Positions 12,301 through 24,900 of a DNA stretch of 64,000 nucleotides are shown in pieces. The DNA comes from Hippophae tibetana (taxonomy: Eukaryota; Streptophyta; Magnoliopsida; Rosales; Elaeagnaceae). The notes under the pieces are model-generated. The model had not been told where the DNA came from and did no database searches. It saw nothing but the letters and a program-made list of their open reading frames with translations. How positions within the stretch are numbered: position 1 is the first letter of the stretch; every line of letters starts with the position of its first letter. A program made the translations under genes and the position numbers. Location: NCBI GenBank assembly GCA_037013495.1, contig CM072812.1:71121340-71185339 (forward strand), in the 5' to 3' direction.

Positions 12301-13329
12301 CTATTTATTTTTAACATATTTTGCACATTGTCTACTATCCTCACTATCTGTTTTCGAACACATAATAGTATAAGAAACCAAAATATGTTTAAAAGAGTTT
12401 TAAAATAGTACAAATTACTGAACAATTAAATATTAATTAATTATTTAAGAATTAAATTTATTACAAAAAATAATTTATATACAATACATACATATATTTA
12501 ACTAAAATTAAAAATAAAGTGATGATGCTTCTTTTGTCATGGATTTTGTGATGCTCCCACTTTATTTCATGGAGAAAAAGGCTTTGTTTATTACTTAGAA
12601 TCACCATAAATATCTCATTCATAATAACTAGGGAACTCTCCAATGAGATGAGATAGAGTTTGGACAGGAAAATATGTCCAAACAATAATTCATTCCTCTA
12701 AGCATCCATTAAACATCCATAGAACAAGCCTAAACTTAAGAGACACAAGAATAGAGAAATTAAAACATTAAAAAAATTACCATGGTGTTTTTCTTTGCTA
12801 TTCAATATCATCATATTCTTTTCCTAGTTCTTCTTGTGATGTAATAATTTGAAGCATGTGTTCTGCCCATTCTTCTCGTAAATCTTCAAAAATTTGCATA
12901 TCATGGCCGGATTTGTTCCAATCAAAGAATTACATGTATTTAAATTCAAAATAAGAATGTAACATCATGAATTCAAAAAAAATAACTTGTATATGTTAAA
13001 AATATATATTAGTAGAAGAGATTATCACATCTTTAATTAGAAGGTTGATATTCAAGGTGATTTCGCTCATAAATTTCATGACTCCATTTTGTTGTGGAAC
13101 GTACAAAAACTAACTATACATGGTTTTTTATATTCGAACATCTTTATTATTCAATAGTAAAATTCATTAAATTATTAATATTTATCTGTACATACCATAA
13201 CTTTGTTCCATATAAGCTTATGTGATTTTTTAAGAGCAATGCCCCTACTCTTTTTCCACAGTTTTCATGCCCTATCAAAGTTTAAAATAGTTGATTCTTT
13301 ATTAAATATTACAAAGAACAATATAAGAA

Positions 13330-13640
13330 AAATAGCTAACTATAACTCTTGCATTTCAACAACTGCTTTTGTGTCTTTACTCAATTCTGTGCAAGCTGAG
13401 TCACAGTACCAAACATGATTGTCATATAGATCAAGGATTAGCAACATTCAATGATCTTGGCCTTGTTCAAACTTTAGTAGCCAAGGGATTATCAACTTCT
13501 GATTTCTATGAAATGTTAAGGCCCTATCAGATAATTATTTAGCTCTAATGCTAACATCATGCTCTTGATATTGATTGACAAATGATGAATCATAGAACAT
13601 TTCTAAATGTGATAAGTGATTAGCTTGAAGTCAATAGTAT
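13330..13640 (-). pseudogene. possible Ulp1/C48 protease remnant in CACTA
   Basis: The minus strand near 13620-13400 reads, with stops, IIPWLLKFEQGQDH, MLLILDLYDNHVWYCDSA. The pattern HW.LLVID.....YYFDS is the core of Ulp1-type (C48) cysteine peptidases, which CACTA and Mutator elements of plants often carry. The His-Trp pair is damaged here and the Cys region is not found, so the call is tentative. Confidence 0.4.
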
Positions 13641-14002
13641 AATGCCCCATATAAAATAAATATATATAAATAATTAGATAATATAAATATAATTATATGT
13701 TCTACATAAATTAAATTTACTTACTGATCAAGGACTCACATTTTCCACACTTGAATTATACTTAAATTAATCATTCGAAATTCAAATAGTTGCAATATGC
13801 ACTCAATTGATATATATGTTTGCTCAATGTTTACGTAATAAATTTTTCTAGGAAGTGGCATAGTCTATCCATCATTTATGCTAGTCTTGCTTGTAATAAT
13901 AGTCATCAAAGAGCCAAGATTTCTTCTAAAGTTTAAAGCATATTCATAACTATACTTTTCCACAGCTTCTTCTTGAATGACCTAGTGCACGATGATTATC
14001 CA

Positions 14003-14900
14003 CTAGACATATATTTGCCATGAGATACTTTCTTTGTATCTCTTAAATGTGTCGCACTTACTAATTCTAGTATAATAGACTAAAGAAGAAGTATTATATA
14101 TGTTAGTAACAATAAAAGAATAATAATATAATAGTAGTAAAAAATGTTTTATCTTAAGTAACAAAAATAATACCATATCAAAATTTATCACAACATGATT
14201 CGATGGCCAAGCCACATATTGTCCAAAAGCTTCTTGAACCGTGGTAACATCAGAAGGCACAGGTAGTGGAAAATGATGAAGCAATGATTGATCAATTACT
14301 ATTCACCAATAATTTGGAAAATATTGATTATAAATCATTCAATCATCACTCAATTGTTGTACCGTTCCAATAGCAACATAGTCCGTAGATGATGGATGAT
14401 TCAACAAACATTTCATATTATATAAAAAATAATAAAAATAATAGACTATCTACATGAGCATTAAATCTTAGCATAAATGATTCATAAAATGGAGGAAGAC
14501 TCCTATACGGGGTAGCTATTGGAAGGACATTCTCATCAAAACATTCATCATGTGATGGATGGTAAGAATGCACATATTATATTGGAGATATTGAACCACT
14601 ACCTGATTGCATCTGCATTTTTGGCATAAATGGAGGACCGATAGGATAACTATATCCCATAAAGGATATAGGTTGGGCGCTAAAAGATTGCATGTGTGGA
14701 ATAGGTGGCATGGATGGTGGCATGCCTAGCATGGATGGTAGCATGCCTAGCCAATGGGATATGCCCTGATTGTAGTATGGATCTATGCCTAACATATGTT
14801 GAGATTGATATTGCTTTAAAGTGACAATCTCACTTAACACTAAGGCCTTAAATGAGCTCAATTCTTCTTCGATTTTACAATACTTCTCCTTAATAACCAT
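14003..14900 (-). pseudogene. CACTA TNP-like accessory protein, C-terminal pieces
   Basis: 14577-14900 (minus) encodes a short charged helix (IEEELSSFKALVLSEIVTLK) followed by a Met/Pro-rich, low-complexity stretch with repeated LGMLPSM/LGMPPSM units. 14140-14284 encodes PVPSDVTTVQEAFGQYVAWP, which fits the TV.EA.GS.VAWP motif seen at the end of this transposon protein family. The blocks are separated by non-coding sequence, either introns or decay. Confidence 0.6.
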
Positions 14901-15369
14901 TTGAGGCCTGGAATGTTAAAAAATTACATATAACCATCATATTGGCTTCCTCCCCGAACATGACTTGGATGCTCATGTTCAAATTCATGATATATCGCAT
15001 CATTCCCTAGTTGTTCGATTATTTCACCCCTGGCTATTTATTCTTGAACAACTATCTACAAATAATAAAGGGAAAAAACATATAATACATTATTACATCA
15101 ATATGAAAAAATCATAAGGACTTTGTATCAAGTTAAATTACTAGCCAACTTATTGAGTTGTTATTCTCCTTCTTTAGTCATTGATCGTTTTGAAAGTCTT
15201 TGCTTCTATATATCTATTCAAATCAGATAATCAGTCTACCTAATTTAGCTTCCTACATAAATTAAATAAATTTATTAACCATGACATCAACTTAAATTTG
15301 AAGAAAATATATATAAAAATAATTATAACTTAAAAACTTAGTAATACCATTTTTATCTAACTTTAAGAT

Positions 15370-16079
15370 TTGATGACCTCCCGGTACGATTAGGAAGAAT
15401 ATTTTGCATTTGTATATTCTGATGTTCTTCCCTAATGATTTGAAACTCATCCATACGTCTATAATTCACGAAGTCTTGCCATACTTAAGGTTCAATCCAA
15501 GGGTGTTCTTCCGGGATTTTGTATAGTTCTTGTTCATTAAGTTGTTCCAAGTATAAAAACACATAATTTCTAGCCAATTTGAAAGTTTTGTATTCCTTCC
15601 ATTCCTTATTTGCAATCTTGTAACACCTATTCTTTCAATTATAAAGGACTTTAAAATGATTCTATAAAAAACACATTTAGATGAGATATAAAACAAAAAA
15701 AGATATAATATATGTAATTAATTATAAAACAAAAGAGAATTACATAAATGGTTTTCCATATCATAAACTTTTCAACATCGTCAACCTTAGTCCAATCATT
15801 TATATTGATTGGTATACTTGACTTCACCAATCTACCAATAGAAGATTTAAATTGTTGGTCATTTTCTCCTAATGGATTACCAGTTGTGTCGAATGGAACA
15901 GGTACTATATCACCTGGATTAAGTGGAGCATCAGGTATATTAACACAACCTCTTCTATTCAAATGCCATAATATATCATTTGGATCTACAATCTCTAGTA
16001 CCTTAGGATTCATGAAATATCTACAAACAATGATGAAATAGAAACTAATTAACAATTTTAAGTCCAAACATATAAACAA
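15370..16079 (-). pseudogene. CACTA TNP-like accessory protein, N-terminal half
   Basis: The minus-strand frame 16020-15750 carries MNPKVLEIVDPNDILW, DDVEKFMIWKTI and a Gly/Pro-rich middle. Further down, in another frame, come KEWKEYKTFKLARNY, EHPWIEPKYGK and GGHQILKLDKN-like pieces. This matches the plant transposon protein family (Ptta/En/Spm, Transposase_24-like) that accompanies TNP2. The change of frame near 15735 could be an intron or a frameshift. Function in the intact family is DNA binding at subterminal repeats. Confidence 0.65.
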
Positions 16080-16113
16080 GAGTTATTAGAATAATATATA
16101 ACATATATTATGT

Positions 16114-16860
16114 TTAATTAGGTTGTTGATCGTATATATAAATTCCTTCATAATCACTTCGATTCCATGACGAAGAATCATGGTCATCATATAAATTATC
16201 ACATACATTAGGTAATTTGTTTGAAAAATGACTAATATTGGATAATGTATCTAACATGTCATCATCTTCTAAAGCATCACAATGGAAGAACTCTTTTTGT
16301 GGAGGTATTAACACAACAGACAATCTTATGTCAATTTGATCACTCATGTAAAATAATCATTTTGCATGAAGTGAAAATGTGAAAGGATCATCAATGTGAC
16401 TTATCTTGGATAAGTTTACAAGGATAAATCCTAAATCATCTATTTTATATCTAACATTGATAACATCTTCGACCCAATCACACAAGAATACTATTTCATG
16501 GAAGACCTCATAATCGAGTTCCTAAATTTATTGAATTATACTATAATATGTTATATCAGAAAGTACAAGATTACCATCTTTTAAACTGGAAAATTGCCTA
16601 GTTTGTGCAACCATCTTCACACCACTATTCTGATTTACTAGGACTTTTTCATTTTCTTGAGTCGTAAACCTCAAACCATTAATTGTGAAACTAGAATATG
16701 ATTTGAAATTGAATTTTAGACCATGTGCAAGCCATTCTAAAGTTTTTGTTATTTTATGATTGGGTTTGTTGAATTCAACTCAAATCTATGCATATAAAAA
16801 CATGAAATACGTTTAAAATAAAGTTTTAAAACACTATATGGAAGTACTAATGAATTCTTG
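16114..16860 (-). pseudogene. CACTA transposase tail, DUF4216-like
   Basis: Read down the minus strand from about 16740 I see INGLRFTTQENEK and NQNSGVKMVAQ, then VFHEIVFLCDWVEDV, DDLGFILVNLSKI, DDPFTF and, in the frame opening at 16347, DIRLSVVLIPPQKEFF. This order (short INGxxF and QNSGV motifs, a CDW motif, a GF.LVNL motif, DPF, then VVL) is that of the DUF4216 region found at the C-terminus of plant CACTA TNP2-type transposases. At least one stop lies at about 16350 and the pieces are not in one frame. Upstream (17000-17900) the catalytic part is absent or too decayed to read. Confidence 0.75.
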
Positions 16861-17846
16861 TGAATCCCTGGTCAGAAAAACCATTTTTTGCCTTCACATT
16901 ATACAAATGAACTAATCCCCATATTTTAGTGTATTTCTAGATACAACGGTTTTTCAGAATCTTCTAGAAGTTTTTTAAAGGTCTCACGATCATCCTCATA
17001 TAGTTCATATTTAATAGCATGAAACATATTTTTTATCTGTACATTCTGATAAGATGTTTATAATCCACTCACATTCTTATTTATCTCTTCTCATGAGTAT
17101 TATCAATATTTTCTCCATGATAATACCAACATTTATAACTCAAAAGAATACTATTATAGATAAGGTGATACTTAACCTCGTCAACATCATGAAATTTCTC
17201 ATTTTTACATTTAACACATGGGCATCGAATCATATTAATTTCATTATTACTATTTTAACTCCAGAAATGTAGTCCTCCTTGATTCTACACTTTGACATCC
17301 AAGATTTGTCCATTTTCTATTAATGACATTAAGCATATTAAAAATGTATCCAACCAATATATTTCAGATATTATTATATATGAATTCCCTAATTATTAGA
17401 ATATCTATCAAAACATCATATAAAAATAAATACATAAAAACCAAACAATTAATAAACTCATAATAACATTAATAAATATATAATATTAACAATATTTATA
17501 ATATATAATAATTTATATATTTATAGATGCATATAATTAATAATAATAAATATTTTATACATATATAATAATAATAAATATTAATAAACTCATTATACAT
17601 TATCTACATATAAATATATATTGTATATTATATATGTATATATATATGTATGTATATATTTAATGCACATGTAAATTATTTTTAAAATTTTTAAGTTTAA
17701 AATAAATTAATATATATCAAAAACCTAAATACATAAAATTATTAAAATAAATAAATGAATAAAATATTTTATTCTCTTTTAAGTTTGAATAAAAATACAT
17801 AACCTATATAACACAAAACTTTCTACACATAATATACATTAAAATA

Positions 17847-17927
<81 letters not shown>
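17847..17927. repeat. compound (AT)n(GT)n microsatellite
   Basis: About 12 AT dinucleotides (17847-17870) run directly into about 28 GT dinucleotides (17871-17927). It lies inside the CACTA element. Long GT tracts are prone to length change and are useful markers. Confidence 0.95.
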
Positions 17928-17930
<3 letters not shown>

Positions 17931-18433
17931 AATAAGTGTAAAATAAGTCATAGAAATACTCACAAGAGCAAATGAAGTGACAAAATGAAGAAAAAAGAGT
18001 GTTTAGTAAGTGAGAAAGTGAAGGAAAATGGGTATAAATTTTTTGAGTATTATGCTAAAAAAAAATAGTAGATCTAGAAGAGAAATTTGAGAGGAAGAAA
18101 ACTCACTAAACAACACCGGAATTGGCTGTTCAAGGTGGCCAAAAAATGAGAAATATTAGGAGGAGGACGGTCAGTTTTATGGTAGCAGTTGAGATTGGAA
18201 GAGAAAACAATACATGATTCTATCTAACAATGGGGGAGAGAAAAGATAAAATGAAAAAAAATTAAGGTAGGGTCGGTTAACATGTAAGACCGACGCTACA
18301 CATAGGGCTGGCACTATTTTTCTTAATTTTTTAAGTCGGTCTTTCAGCATACCGAATTAAAATTCATTATAAGTCCGTTTTTCTCACAAACTGACTTTAA
18401 ATCCTAACTTAGAAGCTCCTTTTTGTAGTAGTG

Positions 18434-18697
18434 AATATGCCCTACTACACATTGCATGTTGATTCATCCCGTGTTTCTCCCCTACCATATGTTACAATCC
18501 TATTAGCCAACGCTGTTTGATTTTCTTTTTTCATCTCAACCTTTGATTTCAAGTTAATCTAACAATCCAAATTTCATCTCATCCTAATTTAACCCCTTAA
18601 TTGCACTAAAATCTTACATAATCGAATTTACTATTTTTTAATCAAGTTTTGGTGCAAGAAGAGATAAAATACAAAAAAAAGTTCAAAAAAAGATACA
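18434..18697 (+). repeat. 3' LTR, right part (after the CACTA insertion), truncated
   Basis: Starting with the second AAT, the sequence rejoins the LTR: CATCCCGTGTTTCTCC and TCATCTCAACCTTTGATTT match 7430-7520. Similarity ends around 18697 (GATACAAC), while the 5' LTR continues for about 800 more bases, so the 3' LTR is truncated. Confidence 0.8.
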
Positions 18698-19244
18698 ACA
18701 CTATTTTTCATCAAAGGAAATCGTTCATTTAGTTTTGCTTTGTTTCTCTTCTTTAGTATGTCTTTTTAACGTAAAAACATTGTTTATTTATATGCAAAAT
18801 TGCCTATTTTTTATATGGCCAAAAATTGGTCACATAACTAGCCAAATTTTAGTTACAAAAATATTTGATGTTTTTGTCAAATGTAATTGCAACTAACCTT
18901 TTATTTTTAATATGATTGCACCTAACATTTTTATTTTCTTTCACTTCTACGTGAGCGGGACTTACAAAGGATTCCCATACAAATGAAAAATGTTAACAGC
19001 ATCAGTCGTGATTGCATTATTTTTAGTAATAATTGACAACAACTCATTTTATTTGCATACTTATGGTAAAAAATTACATAATTATTTAATTTAAACTGTA
19101 TTTTATGGCATATACTTTTAATTATTTGAAACACAGACATTACAATTTTAAGATGAGCATGCGGTTAAGCTACCCATTGGGAATAGTTTTTCAATATATA
19201 TCTTACATATCATGTTATACTGATCACACAAAGCAATTAATTAA
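18698..19244. other. UGT upstream region
   Basis: AT-rich sequence between the truncated gypsy LTR and the UGT start, including repeat copy 18976-19096. No separate gene is seen. The LTR fragment ends about 550 bases upstream of the pseudogene. Confidence 0.55.
18976..19096 (+). repeat. 120-bp direct repeat, copy 2, upstream of the UGT pseudogene
   Basis: Partner of 5718-5836. It ends about 150 bases before the UGT start at 19245, so it may be part of a duplicated upstream region of that gene, or simply a dispersed repeat. Confidence 0.75.
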
Positions 19245-21110
19245 ATGGAGGACAATCATCCAAAACCTCACACTTGTATTTCCTTATCCACTACAAGGCC
19301 ATGTTATCCCAACTGTCAATCTAGCCCTGAAGCTTGCTTCAAAGGGCTTCACTATCACTTTTGTTAACACTGAATGGATTCACCACCATATTACCAGGTC
19401 CCAATCCAACAACAATAATGATGATGACATCTTCGCCGGAGCACGTAAATCCGGTTTAGACATCCGTTATGTGACAATTAGTGATGGTTTCCCAAAAGGG
19501 TATGATAGATCTCTCCGTCAGGGGCAGTTTTGGGAAGGTTTCTTTCATGTTTTTCCAAAAATTTATTTCATTCAGAACAACAACCTCCAGTCACTTGCTT
19601 AATAGCTGATACTTTTTTTGGCTGGTCTTCAATTATAGCTAGAAAATACAACCTTGTTAATATTTCCTTCTGGACTGAACCAGCTTTAGTTTTTACTTTT
19701 TTCTACCACTTGGATTTGCTCATTAAGAATGGTCATTTTGCTTCTTATGGTATGTATAATCTTCTTTGCTCTATATATATTACTTTTGATTTTTTTTTTT
19801 TCCCAAACTCACAAACTAGCCCTTAGTTTAAATTTGAGTATTTGAAAGAAAACATTTGAAAATTGGGTAATTTGGGGTAAAAAATTGTGTATCTCACAAA
19901 AATATCATAATGGTTGAATTTCAAAAATTAAAGAGTATTTTGTGCAATCAAAATGCCCTTATAATAAGTTCGTGTGGAATATCTACAGGATTATGTGTAA
20001 TATCTGGATAATTATAGGTGGTATGTTTTGAACCATGCTTAAGGGCATTTTTGTTCTTTATAAATTTCCAGACATTTTCTGATATTTTTCAAAACTCAAC
20101 TTTACATTGTGAAATAACTGGAACCAAGTTGATACAAATTATTTTGAATTTTCTAGTTGATTGATTTACTTTAATTTGAATATGACTATTATTAGATAAT
20201 CGTGAAGATACAATCGACTACATACCAGGAGTTGAAGCAGTTGAGCCAAAGGATTTGATGTCAATGCTACAAACTAGTGACACAACAAAGTTGGTGCACA
20301 AAGTCATATACAAAGCTTTTGATGATGTTAAGAAGGCAGACTTTGTTCTTTGTAACACAATTCAAGAGCTTGAATCCCAAACAATTTCTAGTCTACAAGA
20401 GAAGCAACCAATATATGCTATTGGACCAATTTTTCCATCTGGGTTCTCCAAGAGCATTGTGGCTGCAAATCTTTGGCCAGAATCTGACTGCACAGAATGG
20501 CTTAGTACAAAGCCTCATGGTTCTGTTATATATGTCTCATTTGGTAGCACAGCTAGTATTAATGCAAAGGATATTGAAGGAATAGGACGTGGACTTGTGT
20601 TAAGTAAGTTGAATTTCATTTGGGTTGTACGCCTTGGTGAAAGTTATGATCAAACCAAATATTTGCCTGATGGGTTTGAAGATGAAATTAAAGATAAGGG
20701 TATGATATTTCCTTGGTGTTCTCAAATTTTATGTGATTTCAAACCCTGCAATTGGAGGGTTTTTAACACATTGTGGATGGAATTCTTTGTTGGAAAGTAT
20801 GTGGTTTGGTTTGCCATTGTTGTGTTTTCCACTTGCAGCTGATCAGTTGACTAACAGGAAATTGATGGTTGATGATTGGAAGGTTGGGCTCAATCTTTGT
20901 GATCGAAAGCCATTGTCGAGAATCGAAGTAGCGGAGAAGATTAACATTTTGATGAGTGGAAAATCAGCAGAAGACTTGAGGAAGGAGATGATTAAAACAA
21001 AGCAAGTATTAAGAAATGCATTGGCCACTGATGGGTCGTCAGAAAGCAATTTACATGAGTTCATTTGCAATGTGAAGACCAACATTAGTAATAGAAAAAT
21101 TAATGGTTAA
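19245..21110 (+). pseudogene. UDP-glycosyltransferase, UGT86A-like, three frameshifts
   Basis: Intact relatives transfer a sugar, usually glucose, from a UDP-sugar to small molecules in the cytosol. The ATG at 19245 starts MEDNHPKPHT; one indel near 19273 moves to a second frame with VFPYPLQGHVIP, where the His is the usual catalytic base. The frame changes again near 19556 before PPVTCLIADTFFGWSS. A phase-1 GT-AG intron (19750-20195) sits between NGHFASY and DNREDTIDYIPG, the usual site in this subfamily. Exon 2 contains IYVSFGST and most of the PSPG box. A third shift near 20731 falls inside the box, between WCSQIL and VISNPAIGGFLTHCGWNSLL; the terminal DQ is kept (AADQLTNRK). The stop is at 21108-21110. 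Few substitutions and only small indels suggest recent inactivation, or assembly errors. The family is clear; the UGT86A subfamily is from overall resemblance. Confidence 0.85.
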
Positions 21111-21902
21111 TGGAATGGTAGAATTTGTAGGCGCAAGTGGTTTGTGGTAAGTTGTAACCGAACATTGCCCCAATTTATAGTGAAGTCTTTTAAACAAGTC
21201 TAAGCCATAACATTTTTTAATATATTGCAGCCTGGGAACTTCTTGAAATAAATGTAAAACTCCTTTTTAATTAAACTAGAAGACAGAAGACGACTGGGAC
21301 AAATAAATAATCGATGAGAAACTAGCCATTTTTTTTTTTGGAAATTACTATTTACACACTCACATGCATTTTAAACAGAACCCATTTACTGTCAATGTCC
21401 ATTTGAAACATGCGTCATTGGGCTGACTTTTCCATTTCTTTTTTATATCCCATGGCTTGGTTTAAATTTTCAAGGTAGGATCCTCCAAATTTGGTTGCGA
21501 TCTTACCATTTCAATTAGATTAATTTGCACAAAAGTTCACGCAAAAGCAAATGCTGCAAATACACTAAAGTTCAAGCAAGTAAAATGACCAGATGAAGTT
21601 AGAAAGGAAACTGTACTTGACAAAACGCCAAGGAAAGAAGAATGTACATTAAACTACCATTGGAACAAAAGACGTGACATCTTTTAATTTTTTCCTTCTG
21701 GTATACAAAGTTGCATACTGTATTAAACTTTTTAAAGTTATAAAACTAGCAAAACAGATCGAGGATCCAGTTGGAACTGGTGGAAGCACCACAGCAATGC
21801 AGCCCTCGAGACAGCCAACGGGCAGAAATCAAGCTCGGTCAAACTCCAATGTGATCATATCTACAAAAAAATCATCAGAAGTAATATATTGTTTTGCAGG
21901 TG
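21111..21902. other. region between the UGT pseudogene and the TKI1-like gene
   Basis: No coding sequence recognised. The part nearest 21903 (about 21660-21902) probably holds the 3' UTR of the minus-strand gene. The two genes converge here. Confidence 0.5.
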
Positions 21903-24900
21903 TTAAACCTCACTTCCAATTTTAAAATCTGAAAAGGAGGTAGATCCGGTTTCTCGAGCTTTGACTGATGATGCTGGTTCTTTCTTGTCTAGTCCAAAAA
22001 ATGAGCAATTTTGAAATGCATCCAGACTGCTTGCTATCAGGCGGTTCAATCCACTAAGGCTATCGCTTAGAATAAATTCCTCACTCTGGTATTTACTTGC
22101 TGGCATGTCTAAATCCAATGGCCCCAAAGATTCAGGCTGCAATAAATCAAACATAAAATCAGATCAATGTCTAAAATGCCAGCTAATAATAAAAAGATAT
22201 TTTGTATAAAAGCTACACCAGTAAAATCACGAGTAGTGGAAAATAAAGACAAATAAAATGCTAAAAGAAAAATACCCAATACATGTCGGCAAGACCACTG
22301 AACTCTTTTTCTGGATTGTCCAGAAGTGGAGCAGACTGACACTCATCCATAAGCTCTCCCGGAGTAGGATCATTTGTGGCTCTCTCCATATGAGGTAGAT
22401 CCTATGGGAAACGATTCAACGAGTTACATGTAATGTTAGTTGGTAATGACTAAAGCTAATTTCCAGCTACTGATAGCTCAAGGGAACATCAATATGATTT
22501 GATACCTTACTAACACAGCCAGAATCCACTAAGCACCTTCTAGCATTTTGATTATATGCCTCACCAGATTGACCATGGGATTCCTGAGAGTTAATAGGAC
22601 TCTTTTGAAAAGAAAAGGCATCACATGTTTCTTCAGCATCCCAGATGGAAGAATATGCATGGGATGCCACAGTAGGTTGTCCTTCCATCTTTTCTTTATG
22701 TCTAGAAAAATGGGCGGCAATAGCAGCATCAAATGAGTCGCAGCTAAATGGTATCTGCTGAATGCATTGGGAGTTTCCTACAGCAGTTTGATTATTGCAG
22801 TCTGCATCATGAGACACTCCGGAAAGTAGATCCCCAATGCTTATGTTTGTTAGGCTATCCGCCCATTCCCCAGCAGAAAGTGGAATCCCATTGCTTAGTC
22901 TCAAGTCATCCTAAGTTTACAAGAAATTGTGTTCAAGGTAGTGAGAATTTTAATGCAGTCAACTAAAATTGAGGGAAAAGAGGAGAGACAAGTACCTCAT
23001 CTCCCGATTGTCTCATGGCAGTTTCAGCACCATCCTTCTTTCCTTGCCACGACATATTTGGTGCAGGATCAGAGGTTTCCATGACATTATTGCTTGAATC
23101 TATATAACAGAACCTTTCCCTTTTATTGGGCCCACCATTTGAAGACAAATCAAGAGCATGGTTTTTATTGATCAAGCCTGAAAGTTCTTTACTGAAATCC
23201 ATGCACTGATGACTAGTAGATGACACATCGACTGAGGCCAAATCCGTGATCTGCTCCTTTCCCTTTTCCACATTTATATTATTTTCTCCTGGCATGCAGG
23301 ACAATTCCATTGGTGCATGTGCTTGCAAAGCAATAGACTGCAGTTCCGTAGAGGAAAACCAACCATACCTACAAGCAAATATTTTATTGTCATTCATAAT
23401 GTGGATGAACCTAACACATGCAAGTAATTTACCTAAGATGACAAAAATAAAAGCAAAGTAGTAACCTTAAACGGAAAACTGAGGGACTTCCAATAATGGC
23501 ATATACATCTGCTGCAGTGACGACTGAATCCAGTGTCCATCTCTGACAGCCTACTAGTTTTTCCCTTTGGGCACTGTAAGGGAAAAGCAATATGACTCCA
23601 GAGGCAACATTTGAATTGCCCCATTTGCGATTTAGATGTTCAGCGACTGATGATATCTTTTTACGACTACTAAGAGTGAGCTCCAGGTGTGGATTATGTT
23701 TATCCTGTGAACATATCAAAACCACTACATTACCCTACAAACGTAGTGAATCTAATGAAAATAGAAAATCAATCATCACAAATACACCCACCACTTCCAA
23801 GGCTCTCCTAGTACCATCATCAATAGGGAACAGCTGAAGTTTAAGTTTCATAGCTGAGTTAACATTATTCTCCACTTGGGCAAAGCTAGGCAAAGTGGGC
23901 AAAACATTGTCAGCATGATCCGAGCTCATTTTCCCTGAAAATAAAATCGAAATAACCATTTAAATCAAGGTGATTTTCATAACATATAACGAACTTCACC
24001 AAAAATTAATGACTGATAAAAAAAACTGTAATCACCCGATATATACATGAGATATTACTAATTCAGAATGTAGGATGAATTTGCTGGTCAAATTGGGGAT
24101 ATTTGACCTAATGCAAATTTTCAATAACTCATCCTACATTATGATTTAACTCATATCCCAAGCGTATACTGTGAGTTTTCCCTAAAAATAGCCATACTAC
24201 AAAAAGTTCCACCTGCTGCATTTCTGTCTTCTTCAACCTCCTTAACAATTGTTCGTTCCAGGTGCTCAGCAGCATCAGCAACCAAAGAAACCCCAGCAAT
24301 TGCAGCCTTTTCCCATTTTTTATAAGCAGCAGATGATCCTACACCTGCATGATCCAGTAGCAACCAGTTCAGCATAAATTCAATCATGTGGCACTGGAAA
24401 AGCTGACCTTCACAAGATTTGCAATTAATTTGTTTGATAGATCAGGTATTAATATTTATTTTATAGCATTCTAATAATTAGAAATAGATAAGGCAATAAC
24501 ATCACATAAGATTTAACGATTTGAATAACCATTTTTGCATTTAAATAGATTAACAATGCAATATCCATCGCAAGTAAATCCAAAAAAAATTCCAGGCTAT
24601 AGACAGAATGCTATTGGTGGCACATGATTCACATTCAAACATCATTTTGAAATCCCACTAGAAACACCATTACTATTGCATGCAATAATTTCTATATCTA
24701 TGTAACAACTGCAATAGAAAAAATAAAATAAATTAATGATATGTTTATGTCCGACTTTAAAAACTACCAGTTAGTTAAAACACTTTAGCTATAAATGGAT
24801 CGCTACTTCTCAACAGCTTTGAAATAAAAAGATGCCACAAAAATCAGCATTGAAAAAGGCGAATCTGAAGCATGCCTTGAGGCTCACCTTCAGATGAGAC

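Larger units (their letters stand above)
12199..18433 (-). mobile_element. CACTA (En/Spm) transposon nested in a gypsy LTR
   Basis: The element starts CACTATTACAAA and ends TTTTTGTAGTAGTG, matching inverted CACTA ends with one variable base. It is flanked on both sides by the trinucleotide AAT (12196-12198 and 18434-18436), the 3-bp target duplication of this superfamily. Subterminal motifs such as AACCGACTTAAAA (near 12236) and ACTGACTTTAAAT occur near both ends. Coding remnants on the minus strand include a DUF4216-like segment and a TNP-like second protein. The main transposase catalytic domain (Transposase_21) is not recognisable, so this looks like a deletion derivative. Confidence 0.9.
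6903..18697 (+). mobile_element. Athila/Tat-like Ty3/gypsy retrotransposon (gag-protease only), split by CACTA
   Basis: The two LTR copies start at 6903 and 11689, both with TGATAACTCTAT. Between them are a tRNA-Asp-type primer binding site, a gag and an aspartic protease, and a purine-rich tract before the 3' LTR. The internal region is only about 3.2 kb and I see no reverse transcriptase, RNase H or integrase. The 3' LTR is interrupted by a CACTA transposon and its match to the 5' LTR fades near 18697, so no target-site duplication can be confirmed. Stops in gag show that it is dead. Confidence 0.85.

Noticed and set aside
12199..18433. Host gene on the minus strand with a novel domain (frames 14577-16347)
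   Set aside because: The flanking CACTA ends, AAT duplication and DUF4216/TNP motifs explain these frames as transposon remnants.
22748..23837. Plus-strand open frames opposite TKI1-like exons 8 to 11
   Set aside because: They are shadows of the minus-strand coding exons, which have splice support and a continuous protein.
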